A DNA stretch of 64,000 nt from XYD12-FULL-36-8 sp964613805 (lineage in GTDB: Bacteria; Bacteroidota; Ignavibacteria; Ignavibacteriales; Ignavibacteriaceae). The notes beneath the pieces are model-generated. The model was not told the DNA's origin, made no database searches, and saw only the letters and a program-made list of their open reading frames with translations. Positions 1-8,479 of this stretch are shown one piece after another (positions within the stretch are counted from its first letter, which is position 1; each line of letters opens with the position of its first letter). A program made the translations under genes and the position numbers. The stretch covers positions 245,527-309,526 of the forward strand of contig CAZTJF010000001.1 in assembly GCA_964613805.1 (NCBI GenBank). Reading direction: 5' to 3'.

Positions 1-677
1 GCAGGTTCTTCATAAGGATGAGAAGCGAGCATTGCATCTAAAACATTTTTTATTTTCCATGAATCTACCAACATTTCTATCTTGATTTCCTCAACCCGTT
101 CATATCTGCCTTTTTTGCCGAGAGCAGGATTTGAAAGATGGGAACCCTTAAATGTTCCTTCACCTTCAGATCGAAAGCTGCAGTTTGAATATTCTCCAAT
201 AATTCCGCCGCCGGCATTAAATAATGCAGCGGCAACTTTTTCCACATGGGTTGCAGGAGTAAACACTGACAGCTTGTATTGATTTGATTTTTGATTTTTA
301 AGAAATGTAATGTTTGTTAGTTCTAATTTCTTTGCGAGCTGAAAGCTTACCCCATGTTTGGTAAAATCTAAATTTGTATGAGCGGAAAAAAGTGTAATAT
401 CTTTTTTTATAAGCTTTTCGATCAATTTCGCAGTTGAGTCATTGTTCAATTCAAGTTTGTAAATCGGGTGAAAGATTAAGGGGTGATGTGTGATTATCAA
501 ATTACAGTTTTTATTTATTGCCTCACTAAGAACATCCGCAGTAAGTTCTAAGCTTAGTAATATGTTAGTAATCTTTTTATTGGTATTACCAACTTGAACA
601 CCGACGTTATCATTTTTCCAGGCTACTTCTTTAGGAGTCCAGTTTTCCAAATATTTTATTACTTCATTGCAAGTCAT
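1..677 (-). CDS. NIF3-like dinuclear metal-centre protein (YqfO type), 3' end outside window
   Basis: The minus strand is open from an ATG at 677 to the window edge (225 codons, no stop). It starts MTCNEVIKYLENWTPKEVAW and continues into NDNVGVQVG, the usual NIF3 N-terminus. THHPLIFHP (metal-ligand histidines) and SAHTNLD follow. Residues from about 130 on (YKLSVFTPATHVEKV) match the PII/CutA-like insert of the longer YqfO subtype, and the visible part ends with the hallmark HPYEEPA. The family forms hexameric toroids with a dinuclear metal site; no substrate is firmly known. It lies downstream of ispG on the same strand. A strong hairpin with a U-tract sits immediately before the start codon, leaving no room for a ribosome binding site. 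Family assignment is secure; function is not. Confidence 0.88.
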   Translation of the reverse strand, partial: MTCNEVIKYLENWTPKEVAWKNDNVGVQVGNTNKKITNILLSLELTADVLSEAINKNCNLIITHHPLIFHPIYKLELNNDSTAKLIEKLIKKDITLFSAHTNLDFTKHGVSFQLAKKLELTNITFLKNQKSNQYKLSVFTPATHVEKVAAALFNAGGGIIGEYSNCSFRSEGEGTFKGSHLSNPALGKKGRYERVEEIKIEMLVDSWKIKNVLDAMLASHPYEEP

Positions 678-679
678 AC

Positions 680-710
680 AAAAAAAATGCACTTCTAAAC
701 TTGAAGTGCA
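680..710 (-). terminator. Rho-independent terminator or attenuator before the NIF3-like gene
   Basis: Perfect 8-bp stem TGCACTTC/GAAGTGCA (688-695 and 703-710) with a 7-nt loop. On the minus strand it is followed by eight T residues (680-687). The T-run ends two bases before the ATG at 677. It would terminate ispG transcription, but it also occupies the whole leader of the next gene. Confidence 0.75.
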
Positions 711-872
711 CTTTTGAAAATCCTTTTTATTTTGGGTGTTACATTGTTTGCAGGTAACGATCTAAGAAACTTTTTTTTGTGAGCTGTTGTCATCGTATTT
801 AATTTTAACAAATATAAACTTTTATGGTATAATTTTCAATTTATTTATACACAAAAAATGAGTTTTTCCCAA

Positions 873-2876
873 CTAATTAGGTTCAACCCAATTATTGTCA
901 TCTTTGATGATTTCGATAAGCGAATCTACCGCATTTTCTGTGGGAATGTTTCTGTGCACAATATCTTTTCCGCGGTAAAGTGTGATTCTATCGGTTCCAG
1001 AGCCTACATAACCGTAATCAGCATCAGCCATTTCACCGGGACCATTAACAATGCAGCCCATTATCGCAATTTTTACACCTTTAAGGTGCTCGGTTCTTTT
1101 TCTAATCATTTCAGTTGTCTCTTGCAGATCAAACAAGGTTCTTCCGCATGATGGGCAGGCAATATATTCGGTTTTTGAAATTCTTACTCTTGCTGCTTGA
1201 AGGATTCCGAACAAAGTTCTATTGATAAGTGATTCATTCGATTCTTTTTTACGGATTAGATTTTTAACATAAATATCATTTGACCTGGTGTTTTCCCCAA
1301 AATCATTTGCGTGAAGCCAAACACCATCACCAAAACCATCAATTAATAATCCGCCCAAATCTGTTGATGAGAATAATCTCATTTCGTCAAGAGTCAAATT
1401 TTGGTAAGATCGTTTAATGATTACAGGATTTCTAACATCATTTTCAATTAGCTTCATAAAAGTTCTTCTTTGTTCTGCCATTCCATGTTTGTTTGATGTA
1501 ATCAAAACCATCACAGTTTTCTCATCATACTTTAGTCCAGCAATTATTTCAGAATTTAAAGAAGCTATATCAAGTTCCACAAAATTTAAAATGTTAGATT
1601 TTTGATTGCCTGATTTAAAGTCTTCCACCTGCATTAGCGGAAATGATTTTTCTTTATCATCAAGTGTCAGCCAATGCGAATAATCGTAAACAGATTTCAT
1701 TCCCATTGGAATATCAAATTGTGGATTTTGTTTTCCTAAATAAATAAAATCTGAAGCCATGTCTGTCATATTCCATTTATCAGTAACTGGATCATAGAAA
1801 TATCCAATATCTTCTAAATCTTTGTGGTACTTAATTTCTCTCTGGGAAAAGTCAGCAAACACTCTTGGAACATTTGTGCCGCCAATTCCCATAACTTCAA
1901 AAGTTTTCCTTCTTGAATAGTTCAAAGGATCAAATGAAATGATGGTGACTTTTTCAATTTCTTTATGCGCGAGTCGGTTTTTGTATCGGTCAGCTAAAGA
2001 GATGGCAACGGGTACTTCGTACTCGGGATCTTCTGTTAAAGAAACTCTTATTGTATCTCCAATTCCATCCTCAAGCAGAGTTCCGATTCCGAGTGCAGAT
2101 TTGATTCTGCCGTCCTCACCACCACCTGCTTCTGTAACTCCAAGATGCAGAGGATAATTCATCCCTTCTTCCTGCATTTTGATTATCAATAACCGATATG
2201 CTTGAACCATGACTTGCGGATTACTTGCTTTCATTGAAAGAACAATGTTGTGATAATTTAATTCTTCACAAATTCTTACAAACTCTAAAGCGGATTCAAC
2301 CATTCCGAGTGGTGTATCACCATACCTGCTCATAATTCTATCCGAGAGAGAACCGTGATTAGTTCCAATTCGCATCGCGGTTCCGTATTCTTTGCAAATC
2401 TTTACAAGAGGAGAAAATCGTTCTCTGATTCTATCAATCTCAGCATTATAGGAATCATCTGAATAATCAATTGATTCGAACTTCTTCTTATCAACATAAT
2501 TTCCAGGATTAATTCGAACTTTCTCAACAATTCTTGCCGAAATTTCTGCGGCATTAGGTGTGAAATGAATATCAGCTATCAGAGGAACGTTATAACCTCT
2601 CGCTCTCAATTCTTTTTTAATATTTGCCAGATTTTCAGCTTCAGATTTACTTGGAGCAGTTATTCTCACGTACTCACATCCGGCATCAACCATTCTGATT
2701 GTTTGCTCAACGGTTGCTATTGTGTCCATCGTATTTGTTGTGGTCATTGATTGAATACGAATAGGGTTATTCCCTCCGAGAGGAATATCCCCAATTAAAA
2801 CTTCACGGGTTTTGTATCGGCTATATTTTGTTAAGCTGTTGCAGTATTTTTTGAAATGAATGATGTTCTCGGTCAT
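873..2876 (-). CDS. ispG: 4-hydroxy-3-methylbut-2-en-1-yl diphosphate synthase (IspG/GcpE), long form
   Basis: A 667-residue enzyme for the penultimate step of the non-mevalonate (MEP) isoprenoid pathway: reductive opening of methylerythritol cyclodiphosphate to HMBPP using a [4Fe-4S] cluster. The N-terminal TIM barrel is seen in RIQSMTTTNTMD and PLIADIHF. The C-terminal cluster domain carries CPSCGRT and GCIVNGPGE, which supply the cluster cysteines and the catalytic glutamate. At 667 residues it is far longer than E. coli IspG (about 370); the extra central domain (roughly residues 260-540) is typical of the Bacteroidota/Chlorobi, Chlamydiae and plant form. The electron donor is expected to be ferredoxin or flavodoxin. 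It is followed on the same strand by the NIF3-like gene beyond a terminator. Confidence 0.96.
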   Translation of the reverse strand: MTENIIHFKKYCNSLTKYSRYKTREVLIGDIPLGGNNPIRIQSMTTTNTMDTIATVEQTIRMVDAGCEYVRITAPSKSEAENLANIKKELRARGYNVPLIADIHFTPNAAEISARIVEKVRINPGNYVDKKKFESIDYSDDSYNAEIDRIRERFSPLVKICKEYGTAMRIGTNHGSLSDRIMSRYGDTPLGMVESALEFVRICEELNYHNIVLSMKASNPQVMVQAYRLLIIKMQEEGMNYPLHLGVTEAGGGEDGRIKSALGIGTLLEDGIGDTIRVSLTEDPEYEVPVAISLADRYKNRLAHKEIEKVTIISFDPLNYSRRKTFEVMGIGGTNVPRVFADFSQREIKYHKDLEDIGYFYDPVTDKWNMTDMASDFIYLGKQNPQFDIPMGMKSVYDYSHWLTLDDKEKSFPLMQVEDFKSGNQKSNILNFVELDIASLNSEIIAGLKYDEKTVMVLITSNKHGMAEQRRTFMKLIENDVRNPVIIKRSYQNLTLDEMRLFSSTDLGGLLIDGFGDGVWLHANDFGENTRSNDIYVKNLIRKKESNESLINRTLFGILQAARVRISKTEYIACPSCGRTLFDLQETTEMIRKRTEHLKGVKIAIMGCIVNGPGEMADADYGYVGSGTDRITLYRGKDIVHRNIPTENAVDSLIEIIKDDNNWVEPN

Positions 2877-2948
2877 TTATTAATCTTTGGCTTTACAATA
2901 CAATCACAAAAAAGCTGGAATTAGTTCCAATTCGAGCAGAGTTAAAAA

Positions 2949-3506
2949 TTACCGTGGGTGATTTATCTTATTCTCTGATTTTAATAGATAAAGCGAATCC
3001 TGTAAATCGCTTGGACTAATTTTTCTTTTTCCAAATTCAAATCTAAAGTCATTCCAGTAAGTTTTCAGCCAATAATCTAAAGGCAGCTTGTTCATAAATT
3101 CGACTTTTGGGATTCCATATTCTTGGATTACTGCTTTACACAATTGGCACGGTTCGGTAGTTGTCATTAAAATTAATGAATTTTTATCTAAGCTGTTAAA
3201 CTGTTCCCAGCCAATACTTTTAACCGCATTATTTATTGCATTAACTATTGCATGACCAACTGCATTTGTATCTGACAGAATTGTATTATGTCCCCTTCCA
3301 ATCACGCTGTAATTATAAAGTAAAATAGCTGAGATTGGTTCATCACCTTTTTTGATTGCATCTATTCCCGATATTTTTAATTCGCGTTTAGAAAGATTGA
3401 CGAGATCAGTGCTGGGAAAAATTCGAAATACTTCTGAGCTAACAAGATATATTGCAATAACAAATACAATTCCTAAAACCAATAATAAGTAAATTGACTT
3501 ATTCAT
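2949..3506 (-). CDS. Membrane-anchored cytidine/tRNA-adenosine-deaminase-fold protein lacking the catalytic Glu
   Basis: 185 residues. Residues 5-23 form one hydrophobic helix, suggesting a membrane anchor. The rest resembles the zinc-dependent nucleoside/tRNA deaminase fold: GHAIVNAI (residues 84-91) stands where HAEINAI normally occurs, and TTTEPCQLCKAVI (115-127) is the PCxxC zinc motif. The zinc ligands His85, Cys120 and Cys123 are kept. The proton-shuttle glutamate of HAE is isoleucine (codon ATA). By family knowledge, loss of this Glu abolishes deamination, so the protein may bind nucleosides or zinc rather than act as an enzyme. It lies next to ispG on the same strand with a 72-bp gap. 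The physiological role is unknown. Confidence 0.6.
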   Translation of the reverse strand: MNKSIYLLLVLGIVFVIAIYLVSSEVFRIFPSTDLVNLSKRELKISGIDAIKKGDEPISAILLYNYSVIGRGHNTILSDTNAVGHAIVNAINNAVKSIGWEQFNSLDKNSLILMTTTEPCQLCKAVIQEYGIPKVEFMNKLPLDYWLKTYWNDFRFEFGKRKISPSDLQDSLYLLKSENKINHPR

Positions 3507-3823
3507 TGTAAAAACTCTCTTTTTTTAGTGTGATTAATATAAAATAATCTTTTGGATAAATTATTACTTATTTTTAGAAATGGGAACATCTGTCCCAATT
3601 ATATAAATAGCAGAAATTCTATCTAATTTGGAAAATCTAAAATAATACTTGTAATCGCTCTCTTGAATGATTCTAACATTTTTGGTACAGATGAGCATAA
3701 AAAACGTCATTAGCATCAATCGTTGTTCTATTGAGAAGCAAGACATGATATTGTTGATAAAAAATCATTATTTTTAATTGAAAGATCAAATCTTTCATAA
3801 AATTTTTCAACTAATTACAACTC
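3507..3823. other. Intergenic region between the deaminase-like gene and dnaG
   Basis: This 317-bp AT-rich spacer separates divergent genes and probably holds both promoters. A 60-codon minus-strand frame (3564-3746) crosses it, but I recognise no family, signal peptide or ribosome binding site, so I do not call it a gene. No convincing hairpin was seen. Confidence 0.4.
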
Positions 3824-5695
3824 ATGCGAATTCCAGAAAATAAAATAGAAGAAATAAGATCTTCAGCAGATATTGTAGAGATTGTATCTGAGTTCGTTCA
3901 ACTAAGGAAACGTGGAAAGAACTTCATTGGACTGTGTCCATTTCACAGCGAAAAAACACCATCCTTTACGGTTAGCGAGGATAAGCAAATATTCCATTGT
4001 TTTGGATGTCATTCGGGCGGAAATGTGTTTAAGTTTTTGATGGACTATGAGAAAATTTCTTTCATCGAAGCAGTTCAGGAAGTTGCTGTCAAGGTTGGGA
4101 TAAACCTTGAATACGAAGAAGATACAACCGGAAAAGAAAGCGAACAGGAAATTTTATACGAAATTAATGTTCAAGCCGCAAGATATTTTTCTGATAATTT
4201 ACTTAACTCTCCCGAAGGTGAAATAGCCAGAGAGTATTTTCAAAAGAGGAAAATAAAACCTCAAACCATGCGATCATTTGGTCTTGGTTACTCAGTAAAT
4301 GGCTGGGAAAATTTTGTAGAGTTTGCAAAATCACAAAAAATAGACCTTGAAAAAGCCATTCAACTGGGCTTAATTGGGCAGCAGAACGATGGTCGTTTGT
4401 TCGATAAATTTTCCGATAGAATTATTTTCCCGATTTTTTCTGCAAGCGGAAGAGTTATTGCATTTGCAGGAAGAATTCTTGAGAACAGAGAAGGATCTGC
4501 TAAATATCTAAATTCACCTGAGTCCTCAATTTATGTTAAGGGACGGGTTCTTTACGGCTTGTCCTTTTCTAAGGACGAAATAAGAAAACTTGACAAGGCC
4601 ATTCTTGTTGAAGGGTACTTGGATTTAATTTCATTGTACCAAAATGGAATAAAAAATGTTGTTGCAGTTTCAGGAACTGCATTGACAGAAGATCAAGTTC
4701 AGCTTTTATCGCGATATACAAAAAATGTTGTGCTATTGTTTGATGCTGACACAGCAGGCATAAAAGCTTCAATGAGAAGCATCGAACTTTTACTGAAGCG
4801 AGATATTGAAGTAAAAATTGCAGCTCTTCCTTCCGGCGAAGACCCGGACTCATACATAAATAATTATGGCAAAGACGATTTTGATGAACTTATTCGTAAG
4901 GCACAAAACTTTTTAGAATATCAAACAGCATATTTTGATTCTAATGGATTTTTTGAAGATCATAAAAAAACTGCCGAAGCGATTCGTGAACTTGTAAAAA
5001 TGCTTGCTTTGATAGATGATGAGTTGAAAAGAAATTTGCTCTTAAAGTCCATTGCAAAAAAATTTAATCTCCGCGAGAAACTTTTGGAAACCGAATTAGA
5101 AAAAATTATAAAGAGTAAGGTTAGACAAGAATCATCAAGACCAATTGTAAAAGATGGACGACCAAATAAAGAAAAAACCGGCTTTCAATTTGCAACATTA
5201 GACAGCAAATCGGGAACAAACTATACACTCGAGAAAGAGTTATTAAAGCTGCTTTACGAAAGCAATAGGGAAGTTATTGAACTGATATTTACGAACTTTT
5301 CGCCCGATGATTTTAATTACCAATTTCATCAAGAACTTGTAAACGTAGTTTATGATGCCTATCAGAATGAAGAAGAACTAAGTGCAAGCAGCTTGATCGC
5401 AAAAGTAAAAAACGAAGAGCAGCAAGCATATCTTTTAGAAATTACTTTTGATAAATATTCTATCAGCAAAACATGGGACGAACTAAATCCAGTTTTTGAA
5501 GATGAGAAACTGTTTTACAAATTTGCTTTGGATACCATGAAAAACTTTAAAATTGCAAAGATAGAAGAAAGAATTGCAGCCAACCATGAGCGGATTGAAC
5601 TTGCTGATAGTGAACAGGAAAGTTTGCGAATCATGAAAGAAAATATGGAGTTGGAAAAGGAGAAGAAGATGATTAAGGAAGCAGAGGGAGCATAA
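3824..5695 (+). CDS. dnaG: DNA primase DnaG
   Basis: 623-residue bacterial primase that makes RNA primers at the replication fork. The N-terminal CHC2 zinc ribbon shows LCPFHSEKTPSFTV and FHCFGC (ligands Cys38, His41, Cys59, Cys62). The catalytic core and TOPRIM domain follow, with LVEGYLDLISLYQNG and VLLFDADTAG, the acidic metal-binding motifs. The C-terminal ~180 residues form the helicase-interaction region. The ATG at 3824 gives the canonical start MRIPENKIEEIRSSADIVEI. Length is normal. It stands alone, followed 83 bp later by a toxin-antitoxin pair. Confidence 0.97.
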   Translation: MRIPENKIEEIRSSADIVEIVSEFVQLRKRGKNFIGLCPFHSEKTPSFTVSEDKQIFHCFGCHSGGNVFKFLMDYEKISFIEAVQEVAVKVGINLEYEEDTTGKESEQEILYEINVQAARYFSDNLLNSPEGEIAREYFQKRKIKPQTMRSFGLGYSVNGWENFVEFAKSQKIDLEKAIQLGLIGQQNDGRLFDKFSDRIIFPIFSASGRVIAFAGRILENREGSAKYLNSPESSIYVKGRVLYGLSFSKDEIRKLDKAILVEGYLDLISLYQNGIKNVVAVSGTALTEDQVQLLSRYTKNVVLLFDADTAGIKASMRSIELLLKRDIEVKIAALPSGEDPDSYINNYGKDDFDELIRKAQNFLEYQTAYFDSNGFFEDHKKTAEAIRELVKMLALIDDELKRNLLLKSIAKKFNLREKLLETELEKIIKSKVRQESSRPIVKDGRPNKEKTGFQFATLDSKSGTNYTLEKELLKLLYESNREVIELIFTNFSPDDFNYQFHQELVNVVYDAYQNEEELSASSLIAKVKNEEQQAYLLEITFDKYSISKTWDELNPVFEDEKLFYKFALDTMKNFKIAKIEERIAANHERIELADSEQESLRIMKENMELEKEKKMIKEAEGA

Positions 5696-5778
5696 GTTAA
5701 AGTTAGTTTCGTAAAGTAATATTGATTCCATCACAAAGTATAATTATTATTGAGATAGAATATTAGCAGAGGTTATAA

Positions 5779-5994
5779 ATGAATTCATTTAGTGATGTTT
5801 TAAACAGTGCCCTGTCATTAAACGAAAGGGAGCGTGCATTAATTGCCGAAAAAATTATTTTAAGTTTGGACCCCAAAATTGATCAACAGTCAGATAAGCA
5901 TTGGCGAAATGAAATTAAAAGAAGAATTAAAGAAATTGATGAAGGAAAAGCAAATCTAATCTCCTGGAATCAAGCCAAAAAAAGAATTATCTGA
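5779..5994 (+). CDS. Addiction-module antitoxin component (small helical, ParD-like)
   Basis: 71 residues. The sequence (FSDVLNSALSLNERERALIA, ending in EIDEGKANLISWNQAKKRI) matches the small putative addiction-module-component family, paired elsewhere with ParE/RelE toxins. An AGAGGTT stretch precedes the ATG and could serve as a ribosome binding site. The downstream toxin gene begins 7 bp after the stop, the usual antitoxin-first arrangement. It is expected to neutralise the toxin and repress the operon; this is family knowledge. Confidence 0.8.
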   Translation: MNSFSDVLNSALSLNERERALIAEKIILSLDPKIDQQSDKHWRNEIKRRIKEIDEGKANLISWNQAKKRII

Positions 5995-6001
5995 GTAGAT
6001 T

Positions 6002-6301
6002 TTGTACAAAATATTTCTCCATCCATTAGCTTTAGATGAAATTATAGAATCGAAAAATTTTTACGATTCAAAAGTAGAAGGATTGGGAACTCAGCTTTTA
6101 GACGAAATAAATAGGTCCTTTAACCTAATAGAAGATGAACCGGCTTCATGGTTCAGCTATGACAAAAATCTTTGCAGATTTATTCTAAAAAGATTCCCTT
6201 TCTCTGTGATCTATAGAATTAGAGAAGAGCGAATAGAAGTCATAGCTTTCATGCACCACCACCGCAAACCGCTTTATTGGAAAAAGCGATTGAACAAATA
6301 A
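6002..6301 (+). CDS. ParE/RelE-superfamily toxin
   Basis: 99 residues. MYKIFLHPLALDEIIESKNF, a middle RFILKRFPFSVIYRI and a C-terminal VIAFMHHHRKPLYW are typical of ParE/RelE toxins, where RFPFxVxY and xHxxRxPxYW are conserved. The reading frame uses TTG at 6002; no better start is evident. ParE members poison gyrase and RelE members cleave ribosome-bound mRNA; the sequence does not let me choose between these. It is complete and shows no disruption. Confidence 0.82.
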   Translation: MYKIFLHPLALDEIIESKNFYDSKVEGLGTQLLDEINRSFNLIEDEPASWFSYDKNLCRFILKRFPFSVIYRIREERIEVIAFMHHHRKPLYWKKRLNK

Positions 6302-6323
6302 TTAATACTGTTGGGACAATTTT

Positions 6324-8426
6324 GTGAACATCCTCTCAATTGAAAAAGCAAGAACTGAATTATTAAGCTTTCTTGAGAACGCAAGCTCAAGAAGGTTAAG
6401 GGCAAAACGAATAAGTGAGTTCTTCGCGCTGTTAATTGAACAAAAACCCTTCAGTTTAGCCGAATCATATCTTCTCGAATTCCTTCCAAAATATTTAGAT
6501 CATCTAAAAAGTTATTCTTCCTTCGGAGTGGAACCGAACTTTTCGCAAAATATTCTTTCCACAAATGAAAAACTTATTAACCTCATAGTTCCGACCGAGT
6601 TCAAAGATCAATTGATTTCCTCAAATGAAAAAATCCAGAAAAATTCAGAAACGCTGTTTGATATTTTGAACGGGAATGAGAAAGCTCAATATCTGGAAAG
6701 AAAAGTCTTGTTCCCGGTGATAGAGGATAATGAGCGAGGAGATGAGCAATTAGCTTTAGGTGCGATTGATTCATTAACCATAAAAATTACCAGAGCAAAA
6801 GACAGAGATAAATTTATTGTCGTTCCAAGCGAAGTCGAAAAGGACAAGCAGTTTGCGGAACAAATACATACATGCTGGTTGAAAGCCAAAGACTATTGCA
6901 AAAAGTATGTAAAAAAAATAGCAGAATATCATGAAGTGATAATAAGTTTTGATGGAAATCTTGGAATATACAGAGGAGAGTCATTAGGTGCCGCACTAAT
7001 AATTGGCTTTGTTGAAGAACTGTTGAAACATTACAACTCTCTAACAGTTCTAAAACCAATAATTGGTACGGCATTTACCGGAGGAATTTCAGAAAGTGGG
7101 AAGGTTCAAAAAGTTTCTAAGGAGATAGTTGAGAAAAAAGTTGAGATTGCATTTTATTCAAATTGCCAAACTCTCGCAGTACCTAAAGAAGATGAAACTT
7201 TTGCACTTTACAAACTTGATGAACTTTTCAAACTATACCCAAAGCGAAACTTTAGGATAGTTGGTGTGAGCACTTTAGAAGAAATATTACTCCGCAGAGA
7301 TTTGGTTGAGATAAAAAAGCAAAAGCTGATAGTCCGCACGGGTAAGTTTGTAAAGAAGAATTGGGTAAGTGCAGTCGTTACAGTTTTACTTGCAGTGCTG
7401 TTTGGGTATTTGTTTGTTATGGATTGGGATGATAACCCGACATTACTTACAACCGATGGAGGTGTCCTTTATGTTAAAAACAAAAATGGAAAAATACTCT
7501 GGACCAAAAAGGCGGCGGGTTTATTTAAGAATGCAAGCACCAATAAAAGAATTTTAGACATAAATAGCAGAATATTTGATGTGGACAGCGACGGAAAAAA
7601 CGAGGTTTTATTTTCAGGCGGCTTAGTTTTCGGAAATAAAATTATTAGTCAAAAATCATTTTGTTTTGATTATAAAGGAAATACACAATGGATTAAATCT
7701 TTCACTGATGAAGTTGAATCTGAGAGAGACAGGCATGATCCTAATTATCATTCCGTGATAATTGATACCTTTACCAATGCCGGAAGAAAATCCTTGTTTT
7801 TAATTTGCACTAATGCAAATTCGTTCAGTTCTGCAATTTACAGAATTGATCTAGAAACTGGCGCACGATTGCCCGGAACAATGTGGTGCTCTGGTTTTGT
7901 TGTTGATGCGATAATTAAAGACATAGATAATGATGGTAAAGAAGATATTCTTGCTGTTGGTGTTGACAATGGTTTTGAGGAAATTGTAATTTTTAGTTAC
8001 GAAATTGATACTTTAACAAGAGTGCGTTTTTCAACCAAAGAATATCTAATAAGAAATTTTCCGACTGCGGAACTAAAAAACTACATAAGGCTGCCTAAAA
8101 CCGATTATGATAACTATCTGCAAATGCGGATTCCAGCAGTAGAAAGGGGTACCCTTGACGATAAGTTTTCAGAAAAAAAGTACATGTTTGCAACCACTAC
8201 AAATGATGAAGAAACAATGTGTCACCTTTGGATAAAACTTGACTATAATTTAAAGGATTTTGATGTTATAGTTGATAACAGATACAGAGTAATACGCGAC
8301 AGCTTAGTAGCCAAAGGGAAGTTAAATCCACCTTATACCGATACAAAGGAATGGATAGAATCATACAAAAGCAAAATACTTTACTGGAAAAATGGAAAGT
8401 GGGTGAAAAGGGAGGAGTTGGAGTGA
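6324..8426 (+). CDS. Membrane protein with Lon-like S16 protease domain and extracytoplasmic FG-GAP/VCBS repeats
   Basis: 700 residues, GTG start (6324). Residues 1-160 are helical and unrecognised. Residues 170-335 resemble the Lon (S16) proteolytic domain: GESLGAA presents Ser220 where Lon has GPSAG, and TGGISESGKVQKVSKEI with Lys266 corresponds to the Lon GGLKEK lysine, followed by LAVPKED. The Ser-Lys spacing (46) is close to that of E. coli Lon (43). A single TM segment (about 348-370, WVSAVVTVLLAVLFGYLF) separates this from a C-terminal region with DVDSDGKNEVLF (~418) and DIDNDGKEDILAVG (~533), calcium-binding-like FG-GAP/VCBS motifs of beta-propellers. No AAA+ domain is present. Lon homology is inferred from motifs, and activity is unproven. 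It follows the toxin gene by 22 bp. Confidence 0.6.
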   Translation: MNILSIEKARTELLSFLENASSRRLRAKRISEFFALLIEQKPFSLAESYLLEFLPKYLDHLKSYSSFGVEPNFSQNILSTNEKLINLIVPTEFKDQLISSNEKIQKNSETLFDILNGNEKAQYLERKVLFPVIEDNERGDEQLALGAIDSLTIKITRAKDRDKFIVVPSEVEKDKQFAEQIHTCWLKAKDYCKKYVKKIAEYHEVIISFDGNLGIYRGESLGAALIIGFVEELLKHYNSLTVLKPIIGTAFTGGISESGKVQKVSKEIVEKKVEIAFYSNCQTLAVPKEDETFALYKLDELFKLYPKRNFRIVGVSTLEEILLRRDLVEIKKQKLIVRTGKFVKKNWVSAVVTVLLAVLFGYLFVMDWDDNPTLLTTDGGVLYVKNKNGKILWTKKAAGLFKNASTNKRILDINSRIFDVDSDGKNEVLFSGGLVFGNKIISQKSFCFDYKGNTQWIKSFTDEVESERDRHDPNYHSVIIDTFTNAGRKSLFLICTNANSFSSAIYRIDLETGARLPGTMWCSGFVVDAIIKDIDNDGKEDILAVGVDNGFEEIVIFSYEIDTLTRVRFSTKEYLIRNFPTAELKNYIRLPKTDYDNYLQMRIPAVERGTLDDKFSEKKYMFATTTNDEETMCHLWIKLDYNLKDFDVIVDNRYRVIRDSLVAKGKLNPPYTDTKEWIESYKSKILYWKNGKWVKREELE

Positions 8427-8454
8427 AAAAAAAGAGCCGCAAGGTGCGGCTCTT
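8425..8454 (-). terminator. Rho-independent terminator shared by convergent genes
   Basis: Nine-bp stem AAGAGCCGC/GCGGCTCTT (8432-8440 and 8446-8454) with loop AAGGT. On the minus strand it is followed by a run of eight T, so it ends the T9SS gene at 8480-10063. On the plus strand it lies 5 bp past the stop of the Lon-like gene and may also slow that transcript. Confidence 0.85.
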
Positions 8455-8479
8455 CTTGAACCAAATAATTTGCTTGAGA

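Noticed and set aside
858..1151. 97-codon plus-strand frame
   Set aside because: It lies entirely antisense within ispG, whose motifs are unmistakable; it is a shadow of that gene.
3564..3746. 60-codon minus-strand frame between the deaminase-like gene and dnaG
   Set aside because: It has no ribosome binding site, recognised family or supporting neighbour; composition is that of an AT-rich spacer.
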